Shown: piece by piece, positions 26,745 to 35,084 of the stretch
How the letters are laid out: the number at the start of each line of letters is the position of its first letter
Numbering within the stretch: the first letter of the stretch is position 1
Source of the DNA: Amycolatopsis nigrescens CSC17Ta-90
GTDB lineage: Bacteria; Actinomycetota; Actinomycetes; Mycobacteriales; Pseudonocardiaceae
Length of the DNA stretch: 64,000 nucleotides
Assembly (NCBI RefSeq): GCF_000384315.1
Contig: NZ_ARVW01000001.1
Coordinates: 1,621,746 to 1,685,745 of the forward strand
Reading direction: 5' to 3'
Notes under the pieces: model-generated
The model's input: only the letters and a program-made list of their open reading frames with translations
Told to the model about the DNA's origin: nothing
Database searches by the model: none
Program-made: the position numbers and the translations under genes

Positions 26745-27178
26745 TACGACGGTCCCCGGCTGGCCCGTGCCGCCTGCCCGCTCACCCTCGGCGCCGACGC
26801 GAGATGGTTGCCGACCCGCTTGACCAGCATGTTCATCTCGTAGGCGATCATGCCGATGTCGGCGTCCTCGGCCGCGAGCACGGCAAGGCAAGCACCGTGC
26901 CCGGCTGCGGTGACCACCAGGAAGGCGTGTTCCATCTCGACCAGGGTCTGCTGCACGCGCCCGCCGCCGAAATGGCGGCCGGTGCCGCGGGCCAGGCTCT
27001 GGAACGCCGACGCCATCGCGGAAAGGTGCTCCGCGTCGTCCTCGGACAGTTCGCCCGACCTGCCCATCAGCAGACCGTCCGCGGAGAGCACCACGGTGTG
27101 GTTGATCCCGACCACGCGCTGGACCAGATCTTCCAGCAGCCAGTTCAGCTCGTGGTCACGGCCGATGTCGTCGTTCAC
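26744..27178 (-). CDS. cvnB: Conservon Roadblock/LC7 protein CvnB
   Basis: A 144-residue Roadblock/LC7 domain protein: LNWLLEDLVQRVVGINHTVV at the N-terminus, SADGLLMG, and HAFLVVTAAGHGACLAVLA. In conservons it is thought to act as regulator or exchange partner of the CvnD GTPase. The GTG start is set by AAAGGCAGC upstream; it follows cvnA after 22 bp. Confidence 0.92.
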   Translation of the reverse strand: MNDDIGRDHELNWLLEDLVQRVVGINHTVVLSADGLLMGRSGELSEDDAEHLSAMASAFQSLARGTGRHFGGGRVQQTLVEMEHAFLVVTAAGHGACLAVLAAEDADIGMIAYEMNMLVKRVGNHLASAPRVSGQAARASRGPS

Positions 27179-27200
27179 CGGTAGCTGCCTTTCAGGTAGG

Positions 27201-29612
27201 TCATGGGTTGGCCGTCCGGTCCGTGTCGGCATGTTCGTCGGCATGGTTGTCGGCCCGGTTGTCGGCCTGGCGGGCCTGCCTGGTGCCGCGCTGGAAGGCC
27301 GACACCGTGTCCAGCACTCGTTCCGCGGTGCGCGCGCCCTCGTCCGCGTGCTCCGACCGCGTGCTTTCCGACTCCTCGTACAGCTGCGGCGCCAGGTGCT
27401 GCTGCCGGCGGCGGCGCGGTAGTTTCGGCCGGTCGTCCGCCGCGCGCCCGCTCGCCGACCGGCCGTCACCGCCGGGGTTGTCCATTTCGCCGTCCTGCCG
27501 CCCTGTCTCCGGTCCGGCCGCTGCCCAGCCGGCCGCCGCGCTTTCCGGCTCGTCGCCCCGGTTCCGGGGACCGGGGGACGGCTGCCGGGTCTGGCCGGTG
27601 CGATAACGCGGCTTCGGCAGCTGCGTCAAAGTGTCGAAATCGGTGTCCTCGGAGACGGTGGTGACCACCACCGACAGCGGCAGGTAGACCATGGCCTTGC
27701 TGCCGCCCTGCGGCGAGTCCCGCAGCTCCACCCTGATCCCCCGGCGCTGGGCCAGCCTGGCCACCACGAACAGGCCGAGCCGCGAGTCACCGCGCACCGC
27801 CATCGCGTCGAACTCCGGCGGGTTGGCCAGCATCTCCTGCGCCTGCGCGCGGTCGTCCGCGCTCATCCCGAGGCCCTGGTCCTCGATCTCCACCACCACG
27901 CCCTTGCCCACGATGCTGGTATAGACCTGCACCTGGGAGCGCGGCGGGGAGAACGAGGTGGCGTTGTCCACCAGCTCGGCGATCAGGTGGATGGTGTCGG
28001 CGACCGCGGCGCCCATCAGGCCGACATCGGGCACCGGGTGCACGTGTACCCGCGCGTACTGCTCGGTCTCCGCGACCGCGGCCCGCAGGATGTCCAGCAG
28101 CCGCACCGGTTTCCGCCACTGCCTGCCGGGCTGCTCACCGGCGAGGATGATCAGGTTCTCCGCGTTGCGCCTGGCCCTGGTGGACAGGTGGTCCAGTTGG
28201 AACAGGGAGTCCAGGTTCCCCGGGTTCTCCTCCTCGCGCTCCATCCGGTCCAGGATCTTGAGCTGCCGGTGCACCAGGCCCTGGTTGCGGTGCGCGATAC
28301 CGAGGAACACCCGGTTCACCCCTTCGCGGGCCTGGCTTTCCTTCACCGCGGCGGCGACCGCGGTCTGCTGCGCCGCGTTGAACGCGTCCGCCATCTGCCC
28401 GATCTCGTCCCGGCCGTAGTGCAGCGACGGGACTTCGGCCTGCACGTCCACCCGCTCGCCCTGCCGGAGCCGTTCCACGATGTCGGGCAGCTGGACGTGT
28501 GCCATCCGCAGCGCGTCGTCCTTCAGGTCCGCCAGCCGGGTCAGCAGCGCCCGGTTGACCAGCCGCCGGGAGATCCGCACCGCGAGCACGATGCCGACGA
28601 TCACCACCAGCAGCGCGACCAGGCTGCCGATGATCACCTGGCGGAACTGGTCGTTTCCGCGCTGCAGGCCCAGATCCGCGCCGTCGGAGGCCTGGTCCTT
28701 TGCCAGCTGGATGAGTGACCCGGAAACCTGCCCGCTCACCGAAAGCCAGTCCACCTCGGATACCGGCAGCGGATTGTTGTTGCCACCGCGGCCGGGGTTC
28801 GCGGGCGCGGGCGTGGCCGTGATCAGCTGGTTCTCGAAGCGGCTCAGCTTCGCCCACGACTCACCGTCGCGCAGTCCCTGGTAGGCGTCCTTCACCCGAT
28901 CCGTCGCCACCGGCACCAGGCTGACCAGCGAAGCGCGGTATGCCCCGACGAGCTCGGCGAAGGCGAGGTGGTCGTCGACGGTGAACTGGCCAGCCGCGAG
29001 CGCGCCCGATGCCAGCGAAGACGCCCGTGACATCCGGTCGGCGGCGCGGAAGAGCTCCGCCGCGGTGACCCCGGCATGACCGGCTGGCGCGTCCGGCACC
29101 ACCCTGGCCTGGGTGTCGAACAGCGCGGTTCCGGCGTCGACGAGGCCGTTGTAGTAGCCGTAGACGTCGTTCTTCGGCACGCTGCGCGCCTCCACCTGCG
29201 CACGGCGCTGTGGAAGCTGGGCGAGCAGGTCGTTGATCCGCTGGATCCGCTGCTGGATCTCGGGCGGGGCGCTGGAGGACAGCGAGTCCAGCGCCGCTCT
29301 CATCTCCCGCACCGCGCGGTCGGTCTCCGCCTGCTGGGCGCGCAGCATCGCCGTGTCGGCCGCCGGGCGGCTCAGGTTGATCATGGTGAGCTGGCGTTCG
29401 TTCTGGATCGCCACGAAGCTGTTCACCGCGGGGATCGACGCCTCCCGCACACCGACCGCGACGGCCCGCACGTAGAACCCGTCGAACACGGTGTAGGACG
29501 AGAACACGGCCCACATCACGAACAGGATGACGCTGGGCACCACGACCACACCGGTCAAGCGCGACCGGATGGTCCGGTGGTTCGTCCCAGGACCGGTTTT
29601 CACTCGTTTCAC
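27201..29612 (-). CDS. cvnA: Conservon sensor histidine-kinase-like protein CvnA (nitrate/nitrite-sensing type)
   Basis: About 803 residues. A cytoplasmic start, a first membrane helix (VVVPSVILFVMWAVFSSYTV), an extracytoplasmic helical sensor of ~270 residues, a second helix (IIGSLVALLVVIVGIVLAVR), a HAMP-like stretch, and a kinase ATPase domain with the N-box ELVDNATSFSPP and G-rich loops. No canonical phospho-acceptor His box is clear, as in other CvnA proteins. The C-terminal ~130 residues are Pro/Arg/Asp-rich and disordered. The GTG at 29612 is used because GGAGC precedes it; an earlier in-frame ATG at 29675 is possible. Confidence 0.88.
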   Translation of the reverse strand: MKRVKTGPGTNHRTIRSRLTGVVVVPSVILFVMWAVFSSYTVFDGFYVRAVAVGVREASIPAVNSFVAIQNERQLTMINLSRPAADTAMLRAQQAETDRAVREMRAALDSLSSSAPPEIQQRIQRINDLLAQLPQRRAQVEARSVPKNDVYGYYNGLVDAGTALFDTQARVVPDAPAGHAGVTAAELFRAADRMSRASSLASGALAAGQFTVDDHLAFAELVGAYRASLVSLVPVATDRVKDAYQGLRDGESWAKLSRFENQLITATPAPANPGRGGNNNPLPVSEVDWLSVSGQVSGSLIQLAKDQASDGADLGLQRGNDQFRQVIIGSLVALLVVIVGIVLAVRISRRLVNRALLTRLADLKDDALRMAHVQLPDIVERLRQGERVDVQAEVPSLHYGRDEIGQMADAFNAAQQTAVAAAVKESQAREGVNRVFLGIAHRNQGLVHRQLKILDRMEREEENPGNLDSLFQLDHLSTRARRNAENLIILAGEQPGRQWRKPVRLLDILRAAVAETEQYARVHVHPVPDVGLMGAAVADTIHLIAELVDNATSFSPPRSQVQVYTSIVGKGVVVEIEDQGLGMSADDRAQAQEMLANPPEFDAMAVRGDSRLGLFVVARLAQRRGIRVELRDSPQGGSKAMVYLPLSVVVTTVSEDTDFDTLTQLPKPRYRTGQTRQPSPGPRNRGDEPESAAAGWAAAGPETGRQDGEMDNPGGDGRSASGRAADDRPKLPRRRRQQHLAPQLYEESESTRSEHADEGARTAERVLDTVSAFQRGTRQARQADNRADNHADEHADTDRTANP

Positions 29613-30007
29613 AGCGCTCCACAGCTTCTCGGGCCGACATCGCCCACCACCAGGACCAACCGGATCCGCCGGCACACCCGCGGGCCGGCGACCAAGAGCG
29701 GATCAGCAGGCTAGGCCGCTCCGTGATGACGCCGGTGACCGCCGAGGCAACGCGATACGACCCCCAGATGGCCATCGGTCGAACATGCTCACTCGTTCAG
29801 GGGTACCCATGCGTGGTAGCGCACGGTGATCAACCTAACCGGGCGCAAGCGACCGCCAACGAGATGCACGTGTGGAAGCTATCAGCCACCGCAATGGGTG
29901 AACCACCGGCGGGGCGATCTTGGTCGGCCCGAGGACGGGGCGATCCGGACGCTGTCATGGTCGTGAGTGAAAAGTGCTGCCGGAACAACACTTTTCACTC
30001 ACGAGGG
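29613..30007. other. Intergenic region upstream of the conservon
   Basis: About 395 bp between the conservon start and the end of the beta-helix protein gene. It must hold the conservon promoter, but no convincing -35/-10 pair is seen. The only clear structure is the hairpin at 29961-30004. Confidence 0.6.
29961..30004 (-). terminator. 16-bp perfect hairpin after the beta-helix protein gene
   Basis: TCGTGAGTGAAAAGTG (29961-29976) pairs perfectly with CACTTTTCACTCACGA (29989-30004) around a 12-base loop, four bases beyond the stop of the minus-strand gene. It is a likely terminator and is more AT-rich than its surroundings. Confidence 0.7.
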
Positions 30008-30886
30008 TCAGGGGCCGCCGCCGGGCTCGGGTCCCACGTAGCCGGGCTTGGAGCTCTCGTCGATGCCGACCAGATACTCGATCTCCGGGCCCTTGACGTT
30101 GTCGAAACCGACGTGCGCCCCGGTGGAACCCTTGTCCAGCCCGATCGCCTTGACCGGGTCGCCGGCGAACTCGTTGCCTTCGATGACCAGGTTCTGCACG
30201 TCCTCGAACATGAGGTTCTGCGAGGCTTCCAGCGTCTCGCAGAAGTTCTTCCTGATGGTGAAGTCCGACGTGTGACCCTCGCCGTCGCCTTCACCGTCGT
30301 TCGGGCCCTCGGCCATCAGGCACATGTTGTCGATCCGCTCGCAGCGGTTGCCCTCGATCAGCACGTTCTTGCTGGGCGGGGTGTCGCTGGCGTAGGTCTG
30401 CATGCAGTCGGCGTGACCGTTGTCGTTGCTGGTCCCGCTGATCTTGTTGTTCAGGATCCGCAGGTCCTCGCCGAAGAAGCGCAGCCCGTCGCCGTCGCCG
30501 TCACGGGGGTTGGTGACCGTGTTGTTCTGCACCGTGACGTTGTTGCCTTCCAGCCAGATGCCCGGCGCCTCCGGCTTGTCCATCAGGTAGCCGTCCACGA
30601 TCACGTTGTCCGCTTCGATCGTGATGCCGCCGACGGACTTCCCGTTGCCGGCGTAGGTGATCGGCTTCTCCGGGGTGCCGCCCTTGGTGATCTCCAGCCG
30701 GTCCGCCTGGAGCGGGCCGTCGATGCAGACCACGTCCCCCGGTTCGGCGGACCGCGCGTCCACCTGCCCCGACACGTGCCTGGTGCACTCCAGTCCGGCC
30801 CCGGTGACCGGTTCGGCCGCCGATGCCTGCCCGGTCATCGTCGCCGCCGCGATCATCGCGGCCACGGCGAACGCTCTCATTCCCAT
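30008..30886 (-). CDS. Secreted right-handed parallel beta-helix protein
   Basis: A 292-residue exported protein. The signal peptide covers about residues 1-23 (MGMRAFAVAAMIAAATMTG, then QASA). The rest shows repeated beta-helix rungs (GITIEADNVIVDGYLM, GIWLEGNNVTVQNNTVTN, DLRILNNKISG, NVLIEGNRCERIDN, NLVIEGNEFAGD), as in pectate-lyase-like or NosD-like folds. Acid clusters (DGDGDG, DGEGDGEGH) could bind calcium. No lyase active site can be named. GAGGAG lies upstream of the ATG. It is divergent from the retron, 208 bp away. Confidence 0.78.
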   Translation of the reverse strand: MGMRAFAVAAMIAAATMTGQASAAEPVTGAGLECTRHVSGQVDARSAEPGDVVCIDGPLQADRLEITKGGTPEKPITYAGNGKSVGGITIEADNVIVDGYLMDKPEAPGIWLEGNNVTVQNNTVTNPRDGDGDGLRFFGEDLRILNNKISGTSNDNGHADCMQTYASDTPPSKNVLIEGNRCERIDNMCLMAEGPNDGEGDGEGHTSDFTIRKNFCETLEASQNLMFEDVQNLVIEGNEFAGDPVKAIGLDKGSTGAHVGFDNVKGPEIEYLVGIDESSKPGYVGPEPGGGP

Positions 30887-30930
30887 CCAAACTCCTCTGC
30901 TCGGCTAGGTCGCGGACGTTAAGGCCGGAT

Positions 30931-30950
30931 GCCCGGGACAGGTCCCGGGC
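30931..30950. other. Small perfect hairpin upstream of the retron RNA
   Basis: GCCCGGGA pairs with TCCCGGGC around CAGG. It lies 24 bp before the retron a1 arm and 45 bp before the beta-helix gene start, so it could belong to either 5' region. Confidence 0.4.
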
Positions 30951-30974
30951 GGCGAGATCTCTAGAGTGGGCCGA

Positions 30975-31125
30975 GCGACGCGGAGGTGAGCAGGTGGAAC
31001 ACCACCCACTCCGGGGCAACCCCGGGGAGCACGAGGACACGCAGGCATCGCGCCCCGCGCGAACGCGGCACGCTTCGCGTACAAGACCGCGCGGATGAAC
31101 GGAGAAAAGGTCACCTCCGCGTCGC
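30975..31125 (+). ncRNA. Candidate retron msr-msd RNA flanked by a1/a2 inverted repeats
   Basis: GCGACGCGGAGGTGA (30975-30989, proposed a1) is perfectly complementary to TCACCTCCGCGTCGC (31111-31125, proposed a2). Four more pairs (30971-30974 with 31129-31132) follow across a CCC bulge. The triplet AGC (30989-30991) abuts a1 and would place the branching guanosine at 30990, as in characterised retrons. Two short stem-loops follow, GGTGG/CCACC (30993-31006) and CCGGGG/CCCCGG (31011-31025), as expected of an msr. GC hairpins CCGCG-CGAA-CGCGG (31055-31068) and ACGC-TTC-GCGT (31070-31080) may belong to the msd. The a2 arm overlaps codons 6-10 of the reverse transcriptase. Folding is by eye; the msr/msd boundary is not defined. 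Confidence 0.72.
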
Positions 31126-32168
31126 CCCTCGGGCCACTGCCGGTATGGCGGTGGCCGGTCGCGCGCTGGACCACGTTCGACGAATGCGCGGCCGCACTGG
31201 ACCTGACCCCGGACGAGCTGAGCTGGTTCGCCGACGCGAAGAGCTGGAACCGCCGGGCGGCAGGGCCGTTGCGGCACTACCGGTACCGGTGGATCCCCAC
31301 CGCGTCCGGCGGGATCCGGCTGATCGAGCAGCCGAAACCACGGCTGGCCGAGCTCCAGCGCCGGCTCCGCCGGCACGTGCTCGACGCGCTGCCGGTGCAC
31401 GAGGCGGCGCACGGGTTCCGGCCCGGCCGTTCGGCGATGACCTGCGCCGCACCGCACGCCGGCCGTGACCTCGTGGTCCGGATGGACCTCGAAGGGTTCT
31501 TCCCCACGGTGTCCGCCCGCCGGTTGCGGTCGCTGCTCCTGCTCGCCGGCTATCCGGAGGCCGTCGCCGGCGCGCTGGCCGGCATGCTCACCACCGCCGC
31601 CCCGGTCGACGTGCTCACCGCCGCGCCGGACGGGCGCCGGGACTCCGCGCGGACGCGGCTGCTGAACAACCTGGCCGCGACCCACCTGCCGCAGGGTGCA
31701 CCGTCCTCACCCGCGGTCGCCAACGCGGTCACCCATCATCTCGACCGGCGGCTCGCCGGGCTAGCCAACGTACTCGGCGCGCGATACACGCGCTACGCCG
31801 ACGATCTGGTCTTCTCCGGTGACACCGGCCTGCCGCTGCACCGGCTGCTGCCCGGTGTCCGGGCGATCGCACGGGACGAAGGCTTCCGGATCCGGGACTC
31901 GAAGACCTCCGTCACCGCCGCACACCAACGGCAACGCGTCGCCGGGCTGGTGGTCAACTCCTCCCCCGCCATCGCCAGGGCCGAGTACGACGAGCTGCGC
32001 GCCCTGCTGCACAACTGCGCCCGCACCGGCCCCGGCGTGCAGAACCGGCACGGCCACCCCGACTTCCGCGCCCACCTGCTCGGCCGGATCGGCTGGGCCG
32101 GCGCGTCCAGCCCGGCCCGCGCGGCGAAGCTGCGGGAAATGTTCGACCGAATCAGCTGGACGGGCTGA
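31095..32168 (+). CDS. Retron-type reverse transcriptase
   Basis: A 357-residue single-domain reverse transcriptase. Key motifs: GIRLIEQPKPRLAELQRRL (73-91), HGFRPGRS (106-113), MDLEGFF with catalytic D131 (130-136), LPQGAPSSP (198-206) and YTRYADDLVFSG with D236/D237 (231-242). The retron-specific NAxxH and VTG signatures appear in altered form, CAAPH (117-121) and VAG (282-284, in RVAGLVVNSSP). The alignment to the E. coli Ec86 enzyme around both is clear from memory of that sequence. It lacks a maturase/X or endonuclease domain, so it is not a group II intron protein. The ATG at 31095 lies inside the proposed msr-msd RNA; no later ATG/GTG/TTG is available in the first 50 codons. No effector is fused to it. 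Confidence 0.88.
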   Translation: MNGEKVTSASPLGPLPVWRWPVARWTTFDECAAALDLTPDELSWFADAKSWNRRAAGPLRHYRYRWIPTASGGIRLIEQPKPRLAELQRRLRRHVLDALPVHEAAHGFRPGRSAMTCAAPHAGRDLVVRMDLEGFFPTVSARRLRSLLLLAGYPEAVAGALAGMLTTAAPVDVLTAAPDGRRDSARTRLLNNLAATHLPQGAPSSPAVANAVTHHLDRRLAGLANVLGARYTRYADDLVFSGDTGLPLHRLLPGVRAIARDEGFRIRDSKTSVTAAHQRQRVAGLVVNSSPAIARAEYDELRALLHNCARTGPGVQNRHGHPDFRAHLLGRIGWAGASSPARAAKLREMFDRISWTG

Positions 32169-32263
32169 GGCCCGCGCTTTTCCCTCTTTCGTGTTTGGAC
32201 GTGGCCGGTTTTTGTCGGGGTTCGGCGGTATTATGGAGGTACATTCAAACTACGGGGGTTCGC

Positions 32264-33499
32264 ATGTTGTATGTTGATTTCAGTATGTTGCCGCCGGATT
32301 GGTTGTCGTCGATGAATGCGGCGTCGATTGAGCGGCTCGATGTGTCGCAGGCGGTGGGGGTGGTGATCTCGGCGCGGCGGGCGATCTGTCGTATGCAGGC
32401 GGTGCAAGCCCGCGCGATCGCGCAGGTCAGCCGGGCCCGCGGTGGTGCGCGGTGGGTCGCCGACGAGCTGGCGCCGGAGCTGCGGCTGTCCCGTGAAACG
32501 ACCGCAACCCGGGTAGCCTTGGCGAAAGCGCTGGTGTCCCGGATGCCGTGTTTGCTGGCGGCGATGACTGAGGGCGAGTTGGATATCGAGAAGGCGCGTC
32601 AGGCGTTTGATGGTGTGGCGGTGTTGTCGGATGAATTGGCCCGTCAGGCCGATGAGATTTTGGCCGATCGGATTGGTGAGAAGAATCCGAGCAACTGGCG
32701 GAAAACGGTGACTCGGGTGGTGGCGAGTCTCGATCCGGAGGGGCAGCGGGCGCGGGCTGAAGCCCGCAGGAAGCAGCGGCGGGTCGAGTTGCACCACGAG
32801 CCCGACGCGATGGCCTCACTGTGGGCCTACCTTCCGGTCGAAATCGCGACCGCCGTGTATGCCCGCATCGACATGCTCGCCCGGAAGCTCCGCGGTGGCG
32901 ATGAAACCCGGACGATGGACCAGCTTCGAGCGGATGTGTTGGCGGAGTTGCTGCTCGGTAAGGGTTGGGAAGGCTTGGCCGCTCAGGTGTTCATCCATAT
33001 CCCGCTCGATACCGCGTTGGGTATCCGCGATGACGGCTGTGAGCTGGTCGGTCATGGCCCGATCCCGGGTGAGATCGGGCGTCAGCTCATGAACCAGCCG
33101 GGTTCGGTGTGGCGGAAGGTGCTGACCGATCCCGTATCGGGCACTGTCCGGGATATCGGCCGCAAGAGGTACCGTCCGCCCGCTGATCTCGCCGAACTGG
33201 TCCGAGTGCGTGACCGCACCTGCCGAGCACCAGGCTGCAACCGCCCCGCGCAACGCTGCGACGCCGACCATTGCACGGCGTGGTCAGACAATGGGGACAC
33301 CTGCGAGCACAACCTGTGCTGCCTGTGCCGCCACCACCACCGGTTGAAAGACGAGCCCGGCTGGGCCTTCGAGTTCGACCCAAGAACGGCCGATCTCACG
33401 GTCACCACCCCCACCGGCCGCACCTACACCACCCGACCCGAACCACTGCTCGATCCGCCGCCATCACCGAAGACCGCCGACGAGCCTCCACCCTTCTAG
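32264..33499 (+). CDS. DUF222 protein with C-terminal HNH endonuclease domain (13E12-repeat family)
   Basis: About 411 residues: an N-terminal DUF222 helical domain (to ~residue 300) and a C-terminal HNH nuclease CRAPGCNRPAQRCDADHCTA...CEHNLCCLCRHHHRLKD with the zinc cysteines and HNH histidines present. The ATG is set by GGGGG upstream. The first ~550 bp use more A/T-ending codons than the neighbours, which suggests recent acquisition. The family is abundant and often multicopy in actinobacteria. It starts 95 bp after the reverse transcriptase on the same strand; a retron effector role is possible but unsupported by family precedent known to me. Confidence 0.85.
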   Translation: MLYVDFSMLPPDWLSSMNAASIERLDVSQAVGVVISARRAICRMQAVQARAIAQVSRARGGARWVADELAPELRLSRETTATRVALAKALVSRMPCLLAAMTEGELDIEKARQAFDGVAVLSDELARQADEILADRIGEKNPSNWRKTVTRVVASLDPEGQRARAEARRKQRRVELHHEPDAMASLWAYLPVEIATAVYARIDMLARKLRGGDETRTMDQLRADVLAELLLGKGWEGLAAQVFIHIPLDTALGIRDDGCELVGHGPIPGEIGRQLMNQPGSVWRKVLTDPVSGTVRDIGRKRYRPPADLAELVRVRDRTCRAPGCNRPAQRCDADHCTAWSDNGDTCEHNLCCLCRHHHRLKDEPGWAFEFDPRTADLTVTTPTGRTYTTRPEPLLDPPPSPKTADEPPPF

Positions 33500-33839
33500 C
33501 CATCCGGCCGTGTCCGGCATCCACACCCTCACCCCCACCAGCCCGCGTCGGACGTGGGTAGCCACTCCCGTTAGGTCGGCATCGTCTGTGGGTGGGAGTC
33601 GACGCCAACGGCAAACTCTCTGGGCCGCACCGACGCCACTTGGCCCGAGCCGCTGCGCGAACCGGTGGCCAGGATCGTCGACGAGCCGTCGGCCTTCTAG
33701 CGTTCGAAGTCGGGGTGGTGGTCGCCTTGCAGGCGACGCGAGGCAAAATTTCGCTCCCCGCACCCGCAGACCCGCACCCAGCCCGGGTAGCCACTCCCCT
33801 CGCGGTGGTCCCGCAGCTAACCCTTGTTCCCCGTGCCTT
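33500..33839. other. Intergenic region with decayed sequence and a 14-bp direct repeat
   Basis: 340 bp without an intact gene. GGGTAGCCACTCCC occurs at 33556-33569 and again at 33785-33798. A stretch ending GACGAGCCGTCGGCCTTCTAG (about 33679-33700) resembles the last codons of the upstream HNH gene (DEP..F stop), so it may be a remnant of a related gene copy. Confidence 0.45.
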
Positions 33840-35084
33840 TCACCGCGCCGTCGCGGCGGTTGCGGGCAGTCCACCGCGGGCCAGCGAGGTACGGGCACCG
33901 GCGAGGCCGACCAGGAACCGGAGTGCCGCGCCGAGCAGGATGACCAGGTACATGTTGTGCAGGGCGTCTTCCAGCGCGCCGGCCACCAGCGCGGCCAGCG
34001 GGATGCTGGAGAAGGCGAGCATCCTGGTCGCGGCCACCACCCGGCCCATCAGCGCCGGCGGGACGATCCGCTGGCGGAGGGTGAACCAGGAGACCACGTT
34101 CATCGAGCCGAGGGCGAACACCACCGCGGAGACCGCGCTGATCCCGACCACGTCGCGGAACACGGTCAGCAGCGCGGTGAGCGCCCCGGCGGCCGTCGTC
34201 GAGTACACGATGGTCCTGCCGTTGCCGAGCCGCCTGATCACCACCGGCGCCAGCAGGGCACCGGCGAGGGCACCGACGCCCTGCGCCGCGAACACGACAC
34301 CCACCAGCGCGGCGGTCAGCCCGAGGTAGGTGGACAGGTAGTAAACCAGGTTGGCCTGGATCAGCCAGATGCCGAAGTTGGTACCGGTGAACAGCAGGCT
34401 GCCGGCCAGCAGGGTCCTGTTCTCCCGCACGATGTACCGGAACGCTTCGGCGAGGTCGCCGCGAAAACTCGGCTTCGGCGCCCGTTCCGCTACGAGATGT
34501 CGCTTGCCGACGCGGAGGAACAGCAGGATCGTCGCGCTGACCGCGAACGAGCCGGCGTCGATGTAGATCGCCGCCTGGTAGCCGAACAACGCGACCAGCC
34601 CACCGGCCAGCACCGGGCCCGCCATGCTCAGGATCTGGTCGCTGGACTGCATCAGGGCGTTGGCCCGGTCCAGTTCCCGGTCTTCGACGATGTCGGGGAG
34701 CAGCCCCTGGAAGGCGGGGTGGTAGACGGGCTCGACGCAGGCGAGCAGGAAGGCCACCACGAAGATCGCGGGCAGCGCGGCCGCACCGGCCGAGGTCAGG
34801 ATCGCCAGCGCCAGCGCGATCACCCCGGCGAGCACGTCACCGGCGATCAGCAGTCGTTTGCGGTCGAAGCGGTCAGCCCACACCCCGCCCGGCAGCGAAA
34901 GAAGCAGGAATGGCCCGTACTCCAGCGCGTACAACGCCGCGGTCTGCAACGCCGAACCGGTCAGGTGCAGCACCAGCAGCGGCAGCGTCAGCCGGTAGAT
35001 CCAGGTGCCCGCGTTCGACACGATGTAGGCGGCGAGCAGCAGGAAGTAGCGGCCACCGAGGCCGGTCCGTGGTGACGGGTTCAC
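33840..35084 (-). CDS. MFS exporter of the RiPP-like operon
   Basis: A 414-residue major-facilitator protein of the MFS_3 (EntS-like exporter) type, with about 12 hydrophobic segments (YFLLLAAYIVSNAGTWIYRL first) and the loop GGVWADRFDRKR. It starts at a GTG preceded by GGAGGACC; the GTG overlaps the stop of the FAD-binding protein gene by four bases. As last gene of the operon it most likely exports the modified peptide and may give self-resistance; this matches the MFS exporter found in microcin C-type operons. The function is inferred from family and position. Confidence 0.83.
   Translation of the reverse strand: MNPSPRTGLGGRYFLLLAAYIVSNAGTWIYRLTLPLLVLHLTGSALQTAALYALEYGPFLLLSLPGGVWADRFDRKRLLIAGDVLAGVIALALAILTSAGAAALPAIFVVAFLLACVEPVYHPAFQGLLPDIVEDRELDRANALMQSSDQILSMAGPVLAGGLVALFGYQAAIYIDAGSFAVSATILLFLRVGKRHLVAERAPKPSFRGDLAEAFRYIVRENRTLLAGSLLFTGTNFGIWLIQANLVYYLSTYLGLTAALVGVVFAAQGVGALAGALLAPVVIRRLGNGRTIVYSTTAAGALTALLTVFRDVVGISAVSAVVFALGSMNVVSWFTLRQRIVPPALMGRVVAATRMLAFSSIPLAALVAGALEDALHNMYLVILLGAALRFLVGLAGARTSLARGGLPATAATAR

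Noticed and set aside
30931..30950. Riboswitch or attenuator for the beta-helix protein gene
   Set aside because: Only one 8-bp hairpin is visible, with no recognisable aptamer or anti-terminator.
31095..32168. Group II intron or diversity-generating retroelement RT
   Set aside because: No maturase or endonuclease domain follows and no intron ends were seen. No DGR variable-repeat target or accessory gene is present. The motifs align best with retron RTs.
32264..33499. The DUF222/HNH gene as the retron effector
   Set aside because: The 95-bp gap, foreign-looking codon use and wide distribution of this family argue against a firm pairing. It is kept as an open question only.
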